This document shows, in pieces, positions 54,888 to 64,000 of a stretch of 64,000 nt of DNA (position 1 is its first letter; each line of letters begins with the position of its first letter). The notes under the pieces were generated by a model. That model saw only the letters and a program-made list of their open reading frames with translations, did not search any database and was not told the origin of the DNA. This DNA comes from Paraspadella gotoi (lineage: Eukaryota > Chaetognatha), in NCBI GenBank assembly GCA_051294375.1, contig CM119270.1, positions 3,898,301-3,962,300 of the forward strand. The letters are read 5' to 3'. The position numbers were made by a program, and so were the translations under genes.

Positions 54888-54913
54888 GTCACGTGACGAG
54901 AGGATCACGTGAC
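54888..54913. promoter_or_regulatory. Two adjacent CACGTG E-box palindromes
   Basis: GTCACGTGAC (54888-54897) and ATCACGTGAC (54904-54913), 16 bp apart, followed by GACGTCGACGTTC. GTCACGTGAC is the typical site of bHLH-zip factors of the MITF/TFEB and USF type. No promoter or adjacent gene is established. Confidence 0.3.
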
Positions 54914-55224
54914 GTGGGACGTCGACGTTCTCCTCCTTTTGTTCTTTTGTTTTTAACAAAATTCGATAAAAACGCGAAATCCAATATTTCAAAAGGCTGA
55001 GGGGAGAGGTGAGGGTGGGGGGGTGGAGGGGGTGGTGAGGTAAGAATCTAAGCCAAAATGGAATAAAAGGTGAGGAACGGGATGGATGAGTGGATTCAAC
55101 GGGTAAGGGAAAAAATGGGAGGAAAAAGAATCGAAAAAAAGTGAGTTTAATTTGATATAAAAATTTGGAATGAATGGAAACAAAAAAAATGAAATGGAAT
55201 TCAAGATAATGGAACGAAATAAAG

Positions 55225-55450
55225 AAAACCGACGTGAAAATAAATAAAGAAAAAAATGAATTGTGATAAAAGTGGAGAAAATGAATTGTGATAAAAGTGG
55301 AAAAAATGAATTGTGATAAAAGTGGAGAAAATGAATTGTGATAAAGTGGAATATTGAGAAGCCAACGTGTGACACTTATATAAAAAATGAATTGTGATAA
55401 AAGTGGAAAATCGAGAAGCCAACATGTGACACTTACATAAAAATGAATTG
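55225..55450. repeat. 25-bp and ~70-bp compound tandem repeat
   Basis: AATGAATTGTGATAAAAGTG with GAGAA occurs about six times. The last two units carry an extra GAGAAGCCAACATGTGACAC with TTACATA, forming a larger ~70-bp unit. Confidence 0.85.
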
Positions 55451-56150
55451 CAATTTTTTATAAAGTTAAAATATAGAAAAAAACAGAATAAGGGCTTGTA
55501 GTATCTTTTTTATCTCTCTTTTCCTTCCCAACTTAAATATCGACCAAGACTTTAATACTTTCCCTTTTTATTAATAATATTTTTTAAAAATTTTTTTCTT
55601 TTGTTTTTCATGAAAACCGAAAATCGATATTTTTTTGCGTCGTTGTGAAATCGAATACGTTTTCCTCTGAAGAAAAAAAGGGGGAAAAAAGATTAAGTGA
55701 TATGAAAAGAAAGACAGGATAGAAAATAAGATACGCATTGACAAATTGACCCAAAAAAATTGTTAAAAATAAAAACGAGGAAAACATTGGATAGAAATAG
55801 TGGGCCGCGCGATGGAGGAATTTGGATGTGAGATAAAGAATGAAAATGTGGAAAAGGAAAAAACGAACCAGTGAACTTCATGACGAAAAGGATTTTGAAA
55901 TGTGAAAATGAAAAATCGAAGAAATATGAGATTTGAAGACAAAATAGAACAGAGAAGAAAAGAGGGAGAATAGAACAGGAGCGGAATAATAAAAGATGAA
56001 TTGATAAGTTTTGGAAATAAATTGTTTAAAAGATTTAGCGACTATATGTGCAGAAGATAAACTAGGAAGATTAAAAAGTAAATAAAGATAAAACGAAAGA
56101 ATTTTTAAACGTCGCTGCGTGCGGCACCATTACTTTTTTTTGGTTGAAAG
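55451..56150. other. AT-rich, purine-rich stretch
   Basis: No gene seen. Confidence 0.6.
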
Positions 56151-56151
56151 A

Positions 56152-56189
<38 letters not shown>

Positions 56190-56969
56190 NNNNNNNNNNN
56201 NNNNNNNNNNNNNNNNNNNNNNNNNNNNNNNNNNNNNNNNNNNNNNNNNNNNNNNNNNNNNNNNNNNNNNNNNNNNNNNNNNNNNNNNNNNNNNNNNNNN
56301 NNNNNNNNNNNNNNNNNNNNNNNNNNNNNNNNNNNNNNNNNNNNNNNNNNNNNNNNNNNNNNNNNNNNNNNNNNNNNNNNNNNNNNNNNNNNNNNNNNNN
56401 NNNNNNNNNNNNNNNNNNNNNNNNNNNNNNNNNNNNNNNNNNNNNNNNNNNNNNNNNNNNNNNNNNNNNNNNNNNNNNNNNNNNNNNNNNNNNNNNNNNN
56501 NNNNNNNNNNNNNNNNNNNNNNNNNNNNNNNNNNNNNNNNNNNNNNNNNNNNNNNNNNNNNNNNNNNNNNNNNNNNNNNNNNNNNNNNNNNNNNNNNNNN
56601 NNNNNNNNNNNNNNNNNNNNNNNNNNNNNNNNNNNNNNNNNNNNNNNNNNNNNNNNNNNNNNNNNNNNNNNNNNNNNNNNNNNNNNNNNNNNNNNNNNNN
56701 NNNNNNNNNNNNNNNNNNNNNNNNNNNNNNNNNNNNNNNNNNNNNNNNNNNNNNNNNNNNNNNNNNNNNNNNNNNNNNNNNNNNNNNNNNNNNNNNNNNN
56801 NNNNNNNNNNNNNNNNNNNNNNNNNNNNNNNNNNNNNNNNNNNNNNNNNNNNNNNNNNNNNNNNNNNNNNNNNNNNNNNNNNNNNNNNNNNNNNNNNNNN
56901 NNNNNNNNNNNNNNNNNNNNNNNNNNNNNNNNNNNNNNNNNNNNNNNNNNNNNNNNNNNNNNNNNNNNN
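56150..56969. other. CT array and 780-N gap
   Basis: CT at 56150-56189, then N 56190-56969, the largest gap in the window. Confidence 0.97.
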
Positions 56970-57900
56970 TTTTTGTAAATGGCGCAAGTGCATCATTTTT
57001 ACTTTTTCCTTCGTCTCACTTTGCAATTTGAAATTGAATTATTCATTGCGAATATTCGATTGCGAATTGTCGATTGCGAATAATCTACTCCGTCCTTTCT
57101 ACTAATCGCAAAGGGACTCGACTTTCGGCCGCGAAATTCGCAAAGACAGGATGATTAATCGCAGTTGAGGAAAAAGGCCACGCCCATCACACCCCCCCTA
57201 CCCCCCCCCTCGGGACGGTCGCCATGGCGACGAAGATCTCGACTTGGGAATCGAGTCTCATCAAGATGCGACGGAAATAAAAAAAAATTACCCGTTTACA
57301 ACGAATAACAATTTTATAATAATTGCTAGATTATGAACCATTTTAAAATCTTATTACTTAGAGTTATACTATCTTTCTTGCAACAAGGTCCGAGGCGTTG
57401 GATGGTCATTGCTTTACGTGACACTTTATACTTTATGCTAAGCCTTGAGTATAGTTAAGTTCCTCGTGCCATGTGATATTAAAAAGAAACAGAGTCGAAA
57501 GGTTTTCCATTACATTCGGAAGGAAGCGGAAAGCGAGAATCAGTAAATGATAGCAATTTCCCGTTAAATACGAAACACTACTTTCGCTTCCTTTTCACTT
57601 TGTACAGTGTGTTTTCATCGATGTTTCATCGTATTAAACGGCAAAAAAAAAAAGGCTGTTTGATCGCCCTGAAATAAAATATTTTACGAATTTGATTTAA
57701 AAATTAACATTAAAAAAATACTCAATCCAAATAATGATTTTCCGCAACACGAATTTCACATTAAGTGTAAAATAGAGTGACTTACCCTGTGCTTTCCTCA
57801 CTTATTCCAAAGGAGAATTTCCCGGATTTGAAAAAAGTCTTGAGTTCCCTCCTTTTGCGATGCGGCGCATCGGTACATATTCGCCTCTCTTGTTTGTAGT
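56970..57900. other. Unique stretch, no clear gene
   Basis: CGAATATTCGATTGCGAATT-type words repeat at 57050-57080. A C-rich run occurs at 57193-57212 beside CGGTCGCCATGGCGACG. Otherwise AT-rich. No exon identified. Confidence 0.5.
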
Positions 57901-57904
57901 GTTT

Positions 57905-58200
57905 AGTTGTGAAATTATAACAACCAATATAAAATTAGCGATTAATTCAATAAATAAGATAATTTAATGGAGTGGTCCTTTTATACATATGAGACAGTTT
58001 ATAAAAACAGGGAGGCCAGGTACCTTGAAAGTTAATAAACTAGACTGTAAGATTCATGATTGAAGCTACGTTATCTTCTTGTAAGAGGGATAGAGACCAT
58101 AACCCACCAAAGCCAATCCCTAGTCAGGAGGCAGGATAGCTTATTAATACAATGAATAACAAATCTAAATACTGGTTTCACGAATTTAATGTATTAATAA
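57905..58200. mobile_element. Foldback element, copy 2
   Basis: The left arm GTGAAATTATAACAACCAAT...AATAAGATAA (57908-57965) is inverted at 58130-58195 (inverse ATTCGTGAAACCAGTATTTA, ATTAATAAGCTATCCTGCC). The inner part CCACCAAAGCCAATCC (58099-58114) is the inverse of GGCTTTGGTGG in copy 1. Between the arms is the GGAGTGGTCCTTT...CAGGGAGGCCAG segment shared with copy 1. Confidence 0.7.
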
Positions 58201-58403
58201 TATCTATATTTATGGCGTCCAAATACGTATAAAAAACGACAGCGCATCGAGCCCTGGTTCCCGTTCTTCCTTCTTTTTTCTTCAAGCAAAGATCCCGGAT
58301 GTAAGTCGATATCCCCTAGCAAAAAAAAAAGCTCGCGGCCGGGTATGTAATTCAATCTTCCTTCTCTCCCCACGCTTTTATCTTCTCCAGCCGGGATTTC
58401 CAA
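58194..58403 (-). CDS. Weak ORF with a GDIxxxPG motif
   Basis: A 69-codon minus-strand frame (TTG first codon, no good ATG) of ordinary composition. FFLLGDIDLHPGS at 58287-58328 resembles the 2A-like GDxExNPGP or GDIxxNPGP box at the N-terminus of some LINE ORF2 and other invertebrate proteins, with His for Asn and Ser for the final Pro. It may be the degenerate start of an element truncated by the CTTT/gap region. It overlaps the foldback end by a few bases. Confidence 0.25.
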   Translation of the reverse strand: MEIPAGEDKSVGREGRLNYIPGRELFFLLGDIDLHPGSLLEEKRRKNGNQGSMRCRFLYVFGRHKYRYY

Positions 58404-58430
58404 TTTTCTGTACTTCTGTCATTTACTTTT

Positions 58431-58942
58431 TTCTTTCTTTCTTTCTTTCTTTCTTTCTTTCNNNNNNNNNNNNNNNNNNNNNNNNNNNNNNNNNNNNNNN
58501 NNNNNNNNNNNNNNNNNNNNNNNNNNNNNNNNNNNNNNNNNNNNNNNNNNNNNNNNNNNNNNNNNNNNNNNNNNNNNNNNNNNNNNNNNNNNNNNNNNNN
58601 NNNNNNNNNNNNNNNNNNNNNNNNNNNNNNNNNNNNNNNNNNNNNNNNNNNNNNNNNNNNNNNNNNNNNNNNNNNNNNNNNNNNNNNNNNNNNNNNNNNN
58701 NNNNNNNNNNNNNNNNNNNNNNNNNNNNNNNNNNNNNNNNNNNNNNNNNNNNNNNNNNNNNNNNNNNNNNNNNNNNNNNNNNNNNNNNNNNNNNNNNNNN
58801 NNNNNNNNNNNNNNNNNNNNNNNNNNNNNNNNNNNNNNNNNNNNNNNNNNNNNNNNNNNNNNNNNNNNNNNNNNNNNNNNNNNNNNNNNNNNNNNNNNNN
58901 NNNNNNNNNNNNNNNNNNNNNNNNNNNNNNNNNNNNNNNNNN
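58431..58942. other. (CTTT)n array running into a 481-N gap
   Basis: CTTT at 58431-58461, N 58462-58942. Probably an over-long tetranucleotide array. Confidence 0.95.
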
Positions 58943-59029
58943 AGTTGATGAAGCAGCAATTAGGAAATTGGTGAAAAAAAGTTAAGATATTCTAGTTCGT
59001 TAGGCTCCTTTTGAGTTGACGACCCGCCA

Positions 59030-59275
59030 TCTCTCTCACTCCCTCTCTTCTCTCTCTCTTCTCTCTAACATACACTCTCTTCTTCTCTCTCTACAAATCA
59101 TCGGCTTCAAATCTCAATTCTCTCTCTCTCTCTCTACTAAAAATTCGTCGCCAACGAAACAGATGGTTTGCGTTTGCCTCATTAGTAAATTCCAAAGTCC
59201 CTTCGTCCTCGTATTCGTCGTCTTCTTCGTCGTCGTCGTCGTCATCGTTGTCGTTTTCGTCGTCGTAGTTTTTTC
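59030..59275. repeat. (CT)n patches and (GTC)n array
   Basis: CT at 59032-59065 and 59118-59135; GTC/TTC at 59208-59272. Confidence 0.9.
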
Positions 59276-59379
59276 GTGAAGATGATTAAAAATTAGTTTT
59301 CAACAACAAAAGCGAATAACAACAACAACAAGACAAGCGAAGATTTATTCGATCGAAGAAGTAATGCGTCGTTATCGAA

Positions 59380-59870
59380 TCATCGTCATCGTCATCGTCG
59401 TTGTCGTCGTCGTCTTTTCCGTCCCCTCGTCGACGACGTCAGCTTCTCGCGCCATCTTCCTTTCGATTCGCGCAGTCGAGCGACAGCGACTTTTGAATAA
59501 ACGACGTCTAAGACGACGACGATGAAGACGACGTCGAAGATGATGACGACGACGATGACGAGAAAGACAACGATGAAGACGACGATTATGACGACGTCGA
59601 AGATGAAGAGGATGACGAAAACTAAGACGAGGATGATGACGATGACGACGACAAAGATGATGACGAAGATGAAGACGACGATGATGATGATAACGACGAC
59701 GACGATGATGATGACGACGAAGATGAATAGGAAGAGGATGAGGAAGAGGAATATGACAACGAAGACAAAGATGAAGATTACGACGACGACAACGATGATG
59801 ACGAGGAAGACGAAGATGACGACGACAAGTAAGACGAGGCGACAACAACAACAACAACAACAACAATCTT
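59380..59870. repeat. (GTC)n facing a long (GAC/GAT)n block
   Basis: GTC at 59380-59415, then GAC/GAT/GAA units almost without interruption at 59510-59830, ending in (CAA)n at 59845-59865. The Asp/Glu frame has stops (TAA, TAG), and the Thr/Met/Lys and Val/Ile frames are artefacts. The facing arrays could fold together. Confidence 0.95.
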
Positions 59871-60318
59871 GAGTCAGCGAAATTCGGATTAAAGGAAGAA
59901 AAAACAAGAAATTTAATCACAAAATAAGAAAACGAAGAAGACAACGATGAATTCATTGAGACGTCGACCCCAATGAAAACAAAAACAACAATAACAACAA
60001 CAATTAAAACAACGACAACAAAAATAACAACAATGAATAAAACAACAACAACCAAACGTTTTTAGATTCAACGCAATTCTGAGGGAAAAAAAAGCCTAAA
60101 AACTTGTTATCATATTCTAAATAAATCGTCTTCGACGACGACAACGACGACGACGACTGCGACATCTATTCGCCGCTAATCATCGTCTGAAGGAAAAGAA
60201 ACAACAAATAACAAAAAATAAAAACAAACAAAACAAAATGAATTTGGGAAGATTAAGTGACCAAGACGTGCGCAAGTGATCGTCAATTCGACTGCAGCAA
60301 TCGAAACTAGCATTTTGA
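59871..60318. other. AAC/CAA-rich and unique sequence
   Basis: ACAACA-rich patches at 59985-60055 and a short GAC run at 60134-60160. No gene seen. Confidence 0.6.
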
Positions 60319-60660
60319 GAATTGCAACAGAATGACAGATGCAATCTTTGCTTCAGCAAGTCTAAAAATTGCAGCAAAACTTACGCAACCGAGTTAATCC
60401 AGTACGAGGCGCAATCAATATTTTTTTTTCCGCTTCTATACTCGCTTCCTTATCGCCTCGTTTCTTATTCGAAGAGTTTCTCCCCAGTTCTCACCCAAAT
60501 TCACAGACCCGACCCTTCCTCATATATCTCTCACCACCCCTTCATCACAAAAGCAAGAAGAGGAAGAGGAGGCTTGACTTATGGTTCAGTCGTGACTCGT
60601 GAGACTGGATCATCTCGTTCACTCCATTCGTCTGTGACACTGATTCCTACTTCTCACTGA
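60319..60660 (+). CDS. Weak candidate exon, 113 codons without ATG
   Basis: Open from after a TGA to TGA at 60658-60660. It starts LQQNDRCNLCFSKSKNC (C-x2-C-x6-C), then mixed composition with a short Phe run and an R-x-G-R-G-G patch. There is no ATG in frame, so at best it is an internal or terminal exon. No family recognised. Confidence 0.2.
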   Translation, partial: ELQQNDRCNLCFSKSKNCSKTYATELIQYEAQSIFFFPLLYSLPYRLVSYSKSFSPVLTQIHRPDPSSYISHHPFITKARRGRGGLTYGSVVTRETGSSRSLHSSVTLIPTSH

Positions 60661-61040
60661 TCGTCACCAATCAACGAATTCACACTAANNNNNNNNNNNN
60701 NNNNNNNNNNNNNCTAATCATTACTCCGAATTTCATCGCCTTTCACTTTTTTTCTTTTTCTCAATCACCCTCCAATAATTTCCTTTCCTCCTTTTGTCCT
60801 ACTCCTCCCCTCCTCTCTCCTCTTTCTCTCTCTTCTCTCTTCTTCAACATTTATCTTCTGTTTCTCTTCGCCTTTCACCTCTTTAACCTTTTCTTATCAC
60901 TCCCTTTCACCCTTTCACCCTTTCACCCTTTCACCCTTTCACACTTTTCCTCTAACTCTCCTTGCTCCCTTCTTTCCTCCCTTCTCCCATCCGGAGTCAA
61001 CCGTCTTTTGCCCTCGATCACCCTCACTCAAAAGGAAGAA
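60661..61040. other. Pyrimidine-rich stretch, 25-N gap
   Basis: N 60689-60713. CCCTTTCA 8-bp repeat, five copies, at 60901-60943. No gene seen. Confidence 0.7.
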
Positions 61041-61044
61041 GGGA

Positions 61045-61433
61045 TAAAAGAAAGAGAGAGAGAGAGGAGAAGAGAGAGAGACGATGAGAGAGAGGAGAGA
61101 GAGATGAGAGAGAGAAACGCGGAGAAGAGGAGGAGAGAGAGAGAGACGAGGAGGAGCGAGAGAGAGGAGATAAGCAAGCGAAGAAACTCTTTGCCGAAAC
61201 AAAAGGACTTCGTCAGCGGATTTTCGTTTTGACTTCGTTCGAAGCAGCGTTGGGGAAGGAGGGGGGTGAGGGGTGTGGTAAGCGTAGGTGAGTAGAAGGC
61301 ATAAAAATATTCCATCTCAATGAAAGTACCATCGTTGCGGTTCACTGAGGGCGTCGTTGCCACTCTTTAAAGGGGGTCCTTACCAGTCTTTTCGCCGCGT
61401 TTTCAAATGTCCGTCATTGTCGCAGGGTTTTTT

Positions 61434-61506
<73 letters not shown>

Positions 61507-61535
61507 TCTCTCTCTCTTCTCCTCTCTCTCTCGAG
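61045..61535. repeat. (GA)n and (CT)n inverted arrays
   Basis: Interrupted GA at 61051-61168 and CT at 61439-61532, separated by ~270 bp of unique, moderately GC-rich sequence. Confidence 0.93.
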
Positions 61536-61852
61536 TTAAATGACTCTCATCTTAAGAGCCTTTCCGATACAATCGTCAATATGCACAAGGCTAAGTTTAA
61601 TATTAATATGATAAAAACTGTGCGTATCTTTTTTTCTAAAAATGTTGTGAAAACGGAAAAGGAAAAGAAGAGAAAATCGCCTAAGGGTCGAGACAGAAAG
61701 TAGAAGAGGAATTAGAAGGGAAAATTAGATAAGAAGATTAGAAGATTAGAAAGAAGAAAAGGAGGATGACTAAAAGTAAAAATAAAGAAAAGAGAAGAAA
61801 AAGAAGCCAAAGTTAAGAATGAGAAAAGTTAGCCAAGACCTATTAAGCATAT

Positions 61853-62064
61853 ATGGATGAGCCAGAGATGTGGAAGCGATCGATTTTTCCGCCGCTGCCA
61901 ATCCGGCGCTTCCAAGACCCCTCCCGACACACGATAATATATACGATAGCAATCCTTACTTTTTGCCCGCATCGCTTTCGAGATTTCGGTGCACATCGCT
62001 TCCTTCTTTTAGGAAATTTTACATTTTGTTATTATTTATAAAAAATATTCTTTTAGATATGTAA
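61853..62064 (+). CDS. Weak coding-like stretch
   Basis: Two overlapping plus frames: ATG at 61853 (MDEPEMWKRSIFPPLPIRRF, 62 codons), and one open from 61861 (ARDVEAIDFSAAANPALPRP..., to 62064) without an ATG start. Composition is ordinary and GC is higher than in the flanks. A minus frame is also open. No family recognised. Confidence 0.2.
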
Positions 62065-62212
62065 TTCATTGGTAGAATAATTTTAAACAATCTTAACAAG
62101 TAAATTTTACTATGAAAAAATTGTAAGATGTTAAGAAATCGTTGAGTGGAAATAAAATTTTAATTAAAAAAAAAACCTGTTTCATATTGCTTTTTTCTTT
62201 TTTTTAAAATGT

Positions 62213-62440
62213 AAATACAAGCGCATTAATTATTAATTAATCAATTAATTAATCAATCAATCAATTAACTAATCAACTAATCAATAAAAAATTAATGAAT
62301 CAATTTTTTTATTTATCAATTAATTTAATAATCAATTAATTAACAATCAACTAATTAATAAATTATTTATCAATAAATTATTAAAAGAACCAATTAATTA
62401 ATTAATCAATTAATCAATGAATTAATCAATTAAAACAATG
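62213..62440. repeat. AT-rich TTAATTAATCAATT tract
   Basis: Overlapping TTAATTAA, TCAATTAA and AACTAATC words for ~230 bp, many self-complementary, ending at CAATTAATCAATTAAAAC. Confidence 0.85.
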
Positions 62441-63720
62441 TCCAGTTATTAACATGTCGTCATCTCCAATTTCGTTCTTGCTTTTGTCCTGTCAGGACCT
62501 ACGAAAAAGACCTTAAAAAACTAACAGGCCTGATATGAATTTTCATTTAATTGATCAATCAATTATTCTATTAATCATGACGGTGTTTTCCTGTCTATCA
62601 TTCATTCATGTCGTTCATTTTCTTTTTGTCATAATTATGTAATAAAAAAAACGAAAAAACAAACAAGCAAAAATGATAAAAAAACTACAACTAGTATTTA
62701 CATAGGTAGCCAAATAAGGTGGGTATTGAACAGGTCATTCTTATTGACCACTTTACTGTACCTACGGGTCGTCTTGTCATTGTATTCGTCGTCGTTATCG
62801 TCTTTGTTCAAATCATTTGAGCTGCCAATGTTCGATGTTATTCTTTTAATTAATAAATATGTAATAATTAAATAATTTATTATTTTTCAACTAATTAATT
62901 AATTAATTACCGATAATGATCGTGGGCAGATCCGCATTGTTTGCTCAAACTTATTTATTAATAAATTTTGAATTTATTTTATTTTACAATTATGAATTTT
63001 ATTATTTGCTTTTTTTTTATTCAGTGCAAGAGGGGAAAAAAAGAAAGAAGATAGAGAGACGGTGAGGTGTGTTTAGAGATTATAAGTATGTATAAGCAAA
63101 AATATTATGCAATATTGCCCCAATAAAAACAGATCAATCTTTTTTGGTTCAACTTGTTTGATTTAAAAAAAAAATAACAAAAATATTAAAAAATAAAATT
63201 TTTTAGTTTTATAGAATGTAAAAAATTTTCATTTATATTTTAATTTAACTTAAATTACAGGTTTTTTGCAGATTAGAAAAAAATATTTGTTCAGCTCAGA
63301 TTTTATTTTAATATATTTAAAAAGAATAATTAAAAAAATAAATATGTAATTTTTTCATAGATTCTCGACCCAAAGAGAAGAGGTACAAAGAAAAACTAAA
63401 AAAATAAAAGAAGAGAATAGAAAAAGTGAATAAAAAATAGAAACAAACAATTTTAAATATTGAAAAAAATTTTAATAAGAAAATCAGAAAAACAGGGGTT
63501 GCAAAGATTTTGAATACATATAAATACCTTTCATTTCATAACCAATAAAAAACAAATGACAGGAAGCGAAACACGCAGGGTTATTATAGCTTCCGGGTTC
63601 AATCCTTTATTCTCAATTTATTCTATCGCTCCCGGTTTCGGGTTCTTCAAAAAATCGGCCGCTTCCACAGTGTTCGGCTTACGCTTTCCGGAATCGCGTC
63701 CACATCTCTGGATATGAGGA
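62441..63720. other. AT-rich stretch
   Basis: No ORF or RNA recognised. 63590-63715 is more GC-rich (TTCCGGGTTCAATCC, ATCGGCCGCTTCCACAG) without a clear gene. Confidence 0.55.
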
Positions 63721-63724
63721 AAAG

Positions 63725-64000
63725 TAGTTGGCGAGAGAGTAGAAAATGATAAAAGAAACAAAGAAAAAAAAGACAAGAAAGAAAAGAAAAAAGAAAAAAA
63801 AAAAGAAAGACAAGAAAGAAAAGAAAAGGAAGAGGAAGAGAGAAGAAAGAATAAAAACAAAGGAGAAGGTCAGAAAAGAGAGAAAGAAGAGACAGAAAGA
63901 GAAAGAAGAAGGAAAGGAGAGAAAAGGAAAGATTAAAAAAACAAGGAGAAGGTCAGAGAAGAGAAAGCAGAAACAAAAAAGAAAAGAAAGAAGGAAAGGA
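63725..64000. repeat. Purine tract at window end
   Basis: A/G-rich AAGAAAAGAAAGAA-type sequence with a partly repeated AAGGAGAAGGTCAGAGAAGA. It continues past the window. Confidence 0.85.

Noticed and set aside
53688-54992. 434-codon minus-strand frame across a gap
   Set aside because: It has no ATG near its start, spans 342 N whose length happens to be a multiple of three, and is Ser/Phe/Leu/Pro-rich because the plus strand is almost all purine.
59372-60055. 227- and 171-codon minus-strand frames (Val/Ile or Arg/His-rich)
   Set aside because: Translations of the GAC/GAT block in shifted frames.

Overview
The window is nuclear DNA of a eukaryote, most likely an invertebrate animal. There are no operons or dense bacterial-type genes. 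The sequence is AT-rich and crowded with (GA)n/(CT)n, (GAC)n/(GTC)n and longer tandem repeats. The coding-like pieces are short GC-rich islands with Kozak-like ATGs and splice-like borders. The mobile elements are animal types: an endonuclease-bearing LINE with three zinc knuckles in ORF1, a Penelope-type minimal hammerhead motif, and several small inverted-repeat families. I cannot name the species; an arthropod or other protostome would fit. Twenty-one N gaps total about 4.7 kb, many of them beside microsatellites.

Layout. 0-6 kb: AT-rich DNA, CT arrays, a degenerate ~95-bp tandem repeat and two neighbouring copies (A, B) of a hairpin-ended repeat. 6-7.3 kb: the best gene candidate, a minus-strand first coding exon (6190-6660) with a phase-0 donor, plus another possible minus-strand exon at 7052-7228. 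7.8-14 kb: a small TIR element, gaps, GTC arrays and a few short ORFs. 14.1-14.4 kb: a perfect 131-bp inverted repeat around a GA array, each arm holding a hammerhead-like core. 14.7-17.4 kb: coding-like islands, then a purine-rich minisatellite block. 17.4-22.6 kb: a decayed LINE (ORF1 with zinc knuckles, endonuclease, reverse transcriptase), which is the only stretch of this size free of simple repeats.

23-47 kb: GA/CT and GAC/GTC arrays separate short islands. These include a 24-bp minisatellite inside a long open frame (26.4-26.85 kb), a repeat-bearing minus-strand ORF (40.9-41.26 kb), a small signal-peptide ORF (42.75-43.03 kb) and an EcoRI-site GAC minisatellite (45.9-46.6 kb). More copies of the TIR element (34.1, 39.35 and 47.2 kb) and the hairpin repeat (34.5 and 47.55 kb) lie here. 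47-64 kb: AT-rich DNA, a foldback family (51.2 and 57.9 kb, single arm at 30 kb), purine minisatellites, a long GAC block at 59.5 kb and an AT-rich palindromic tract at 62.2-62.4 kb.

No complete gene can be assembled from this sequence alone, so every CDS entry is a candidate exon. The firmest calls are the LINE domains, the tandem repeats and the inverted repeats. There is no pathway-level interplay between genes to describe. The noteworthy biology is the repeat content: ribozyme-bearing arms, four small repeat families and minisatellites inside open frames.
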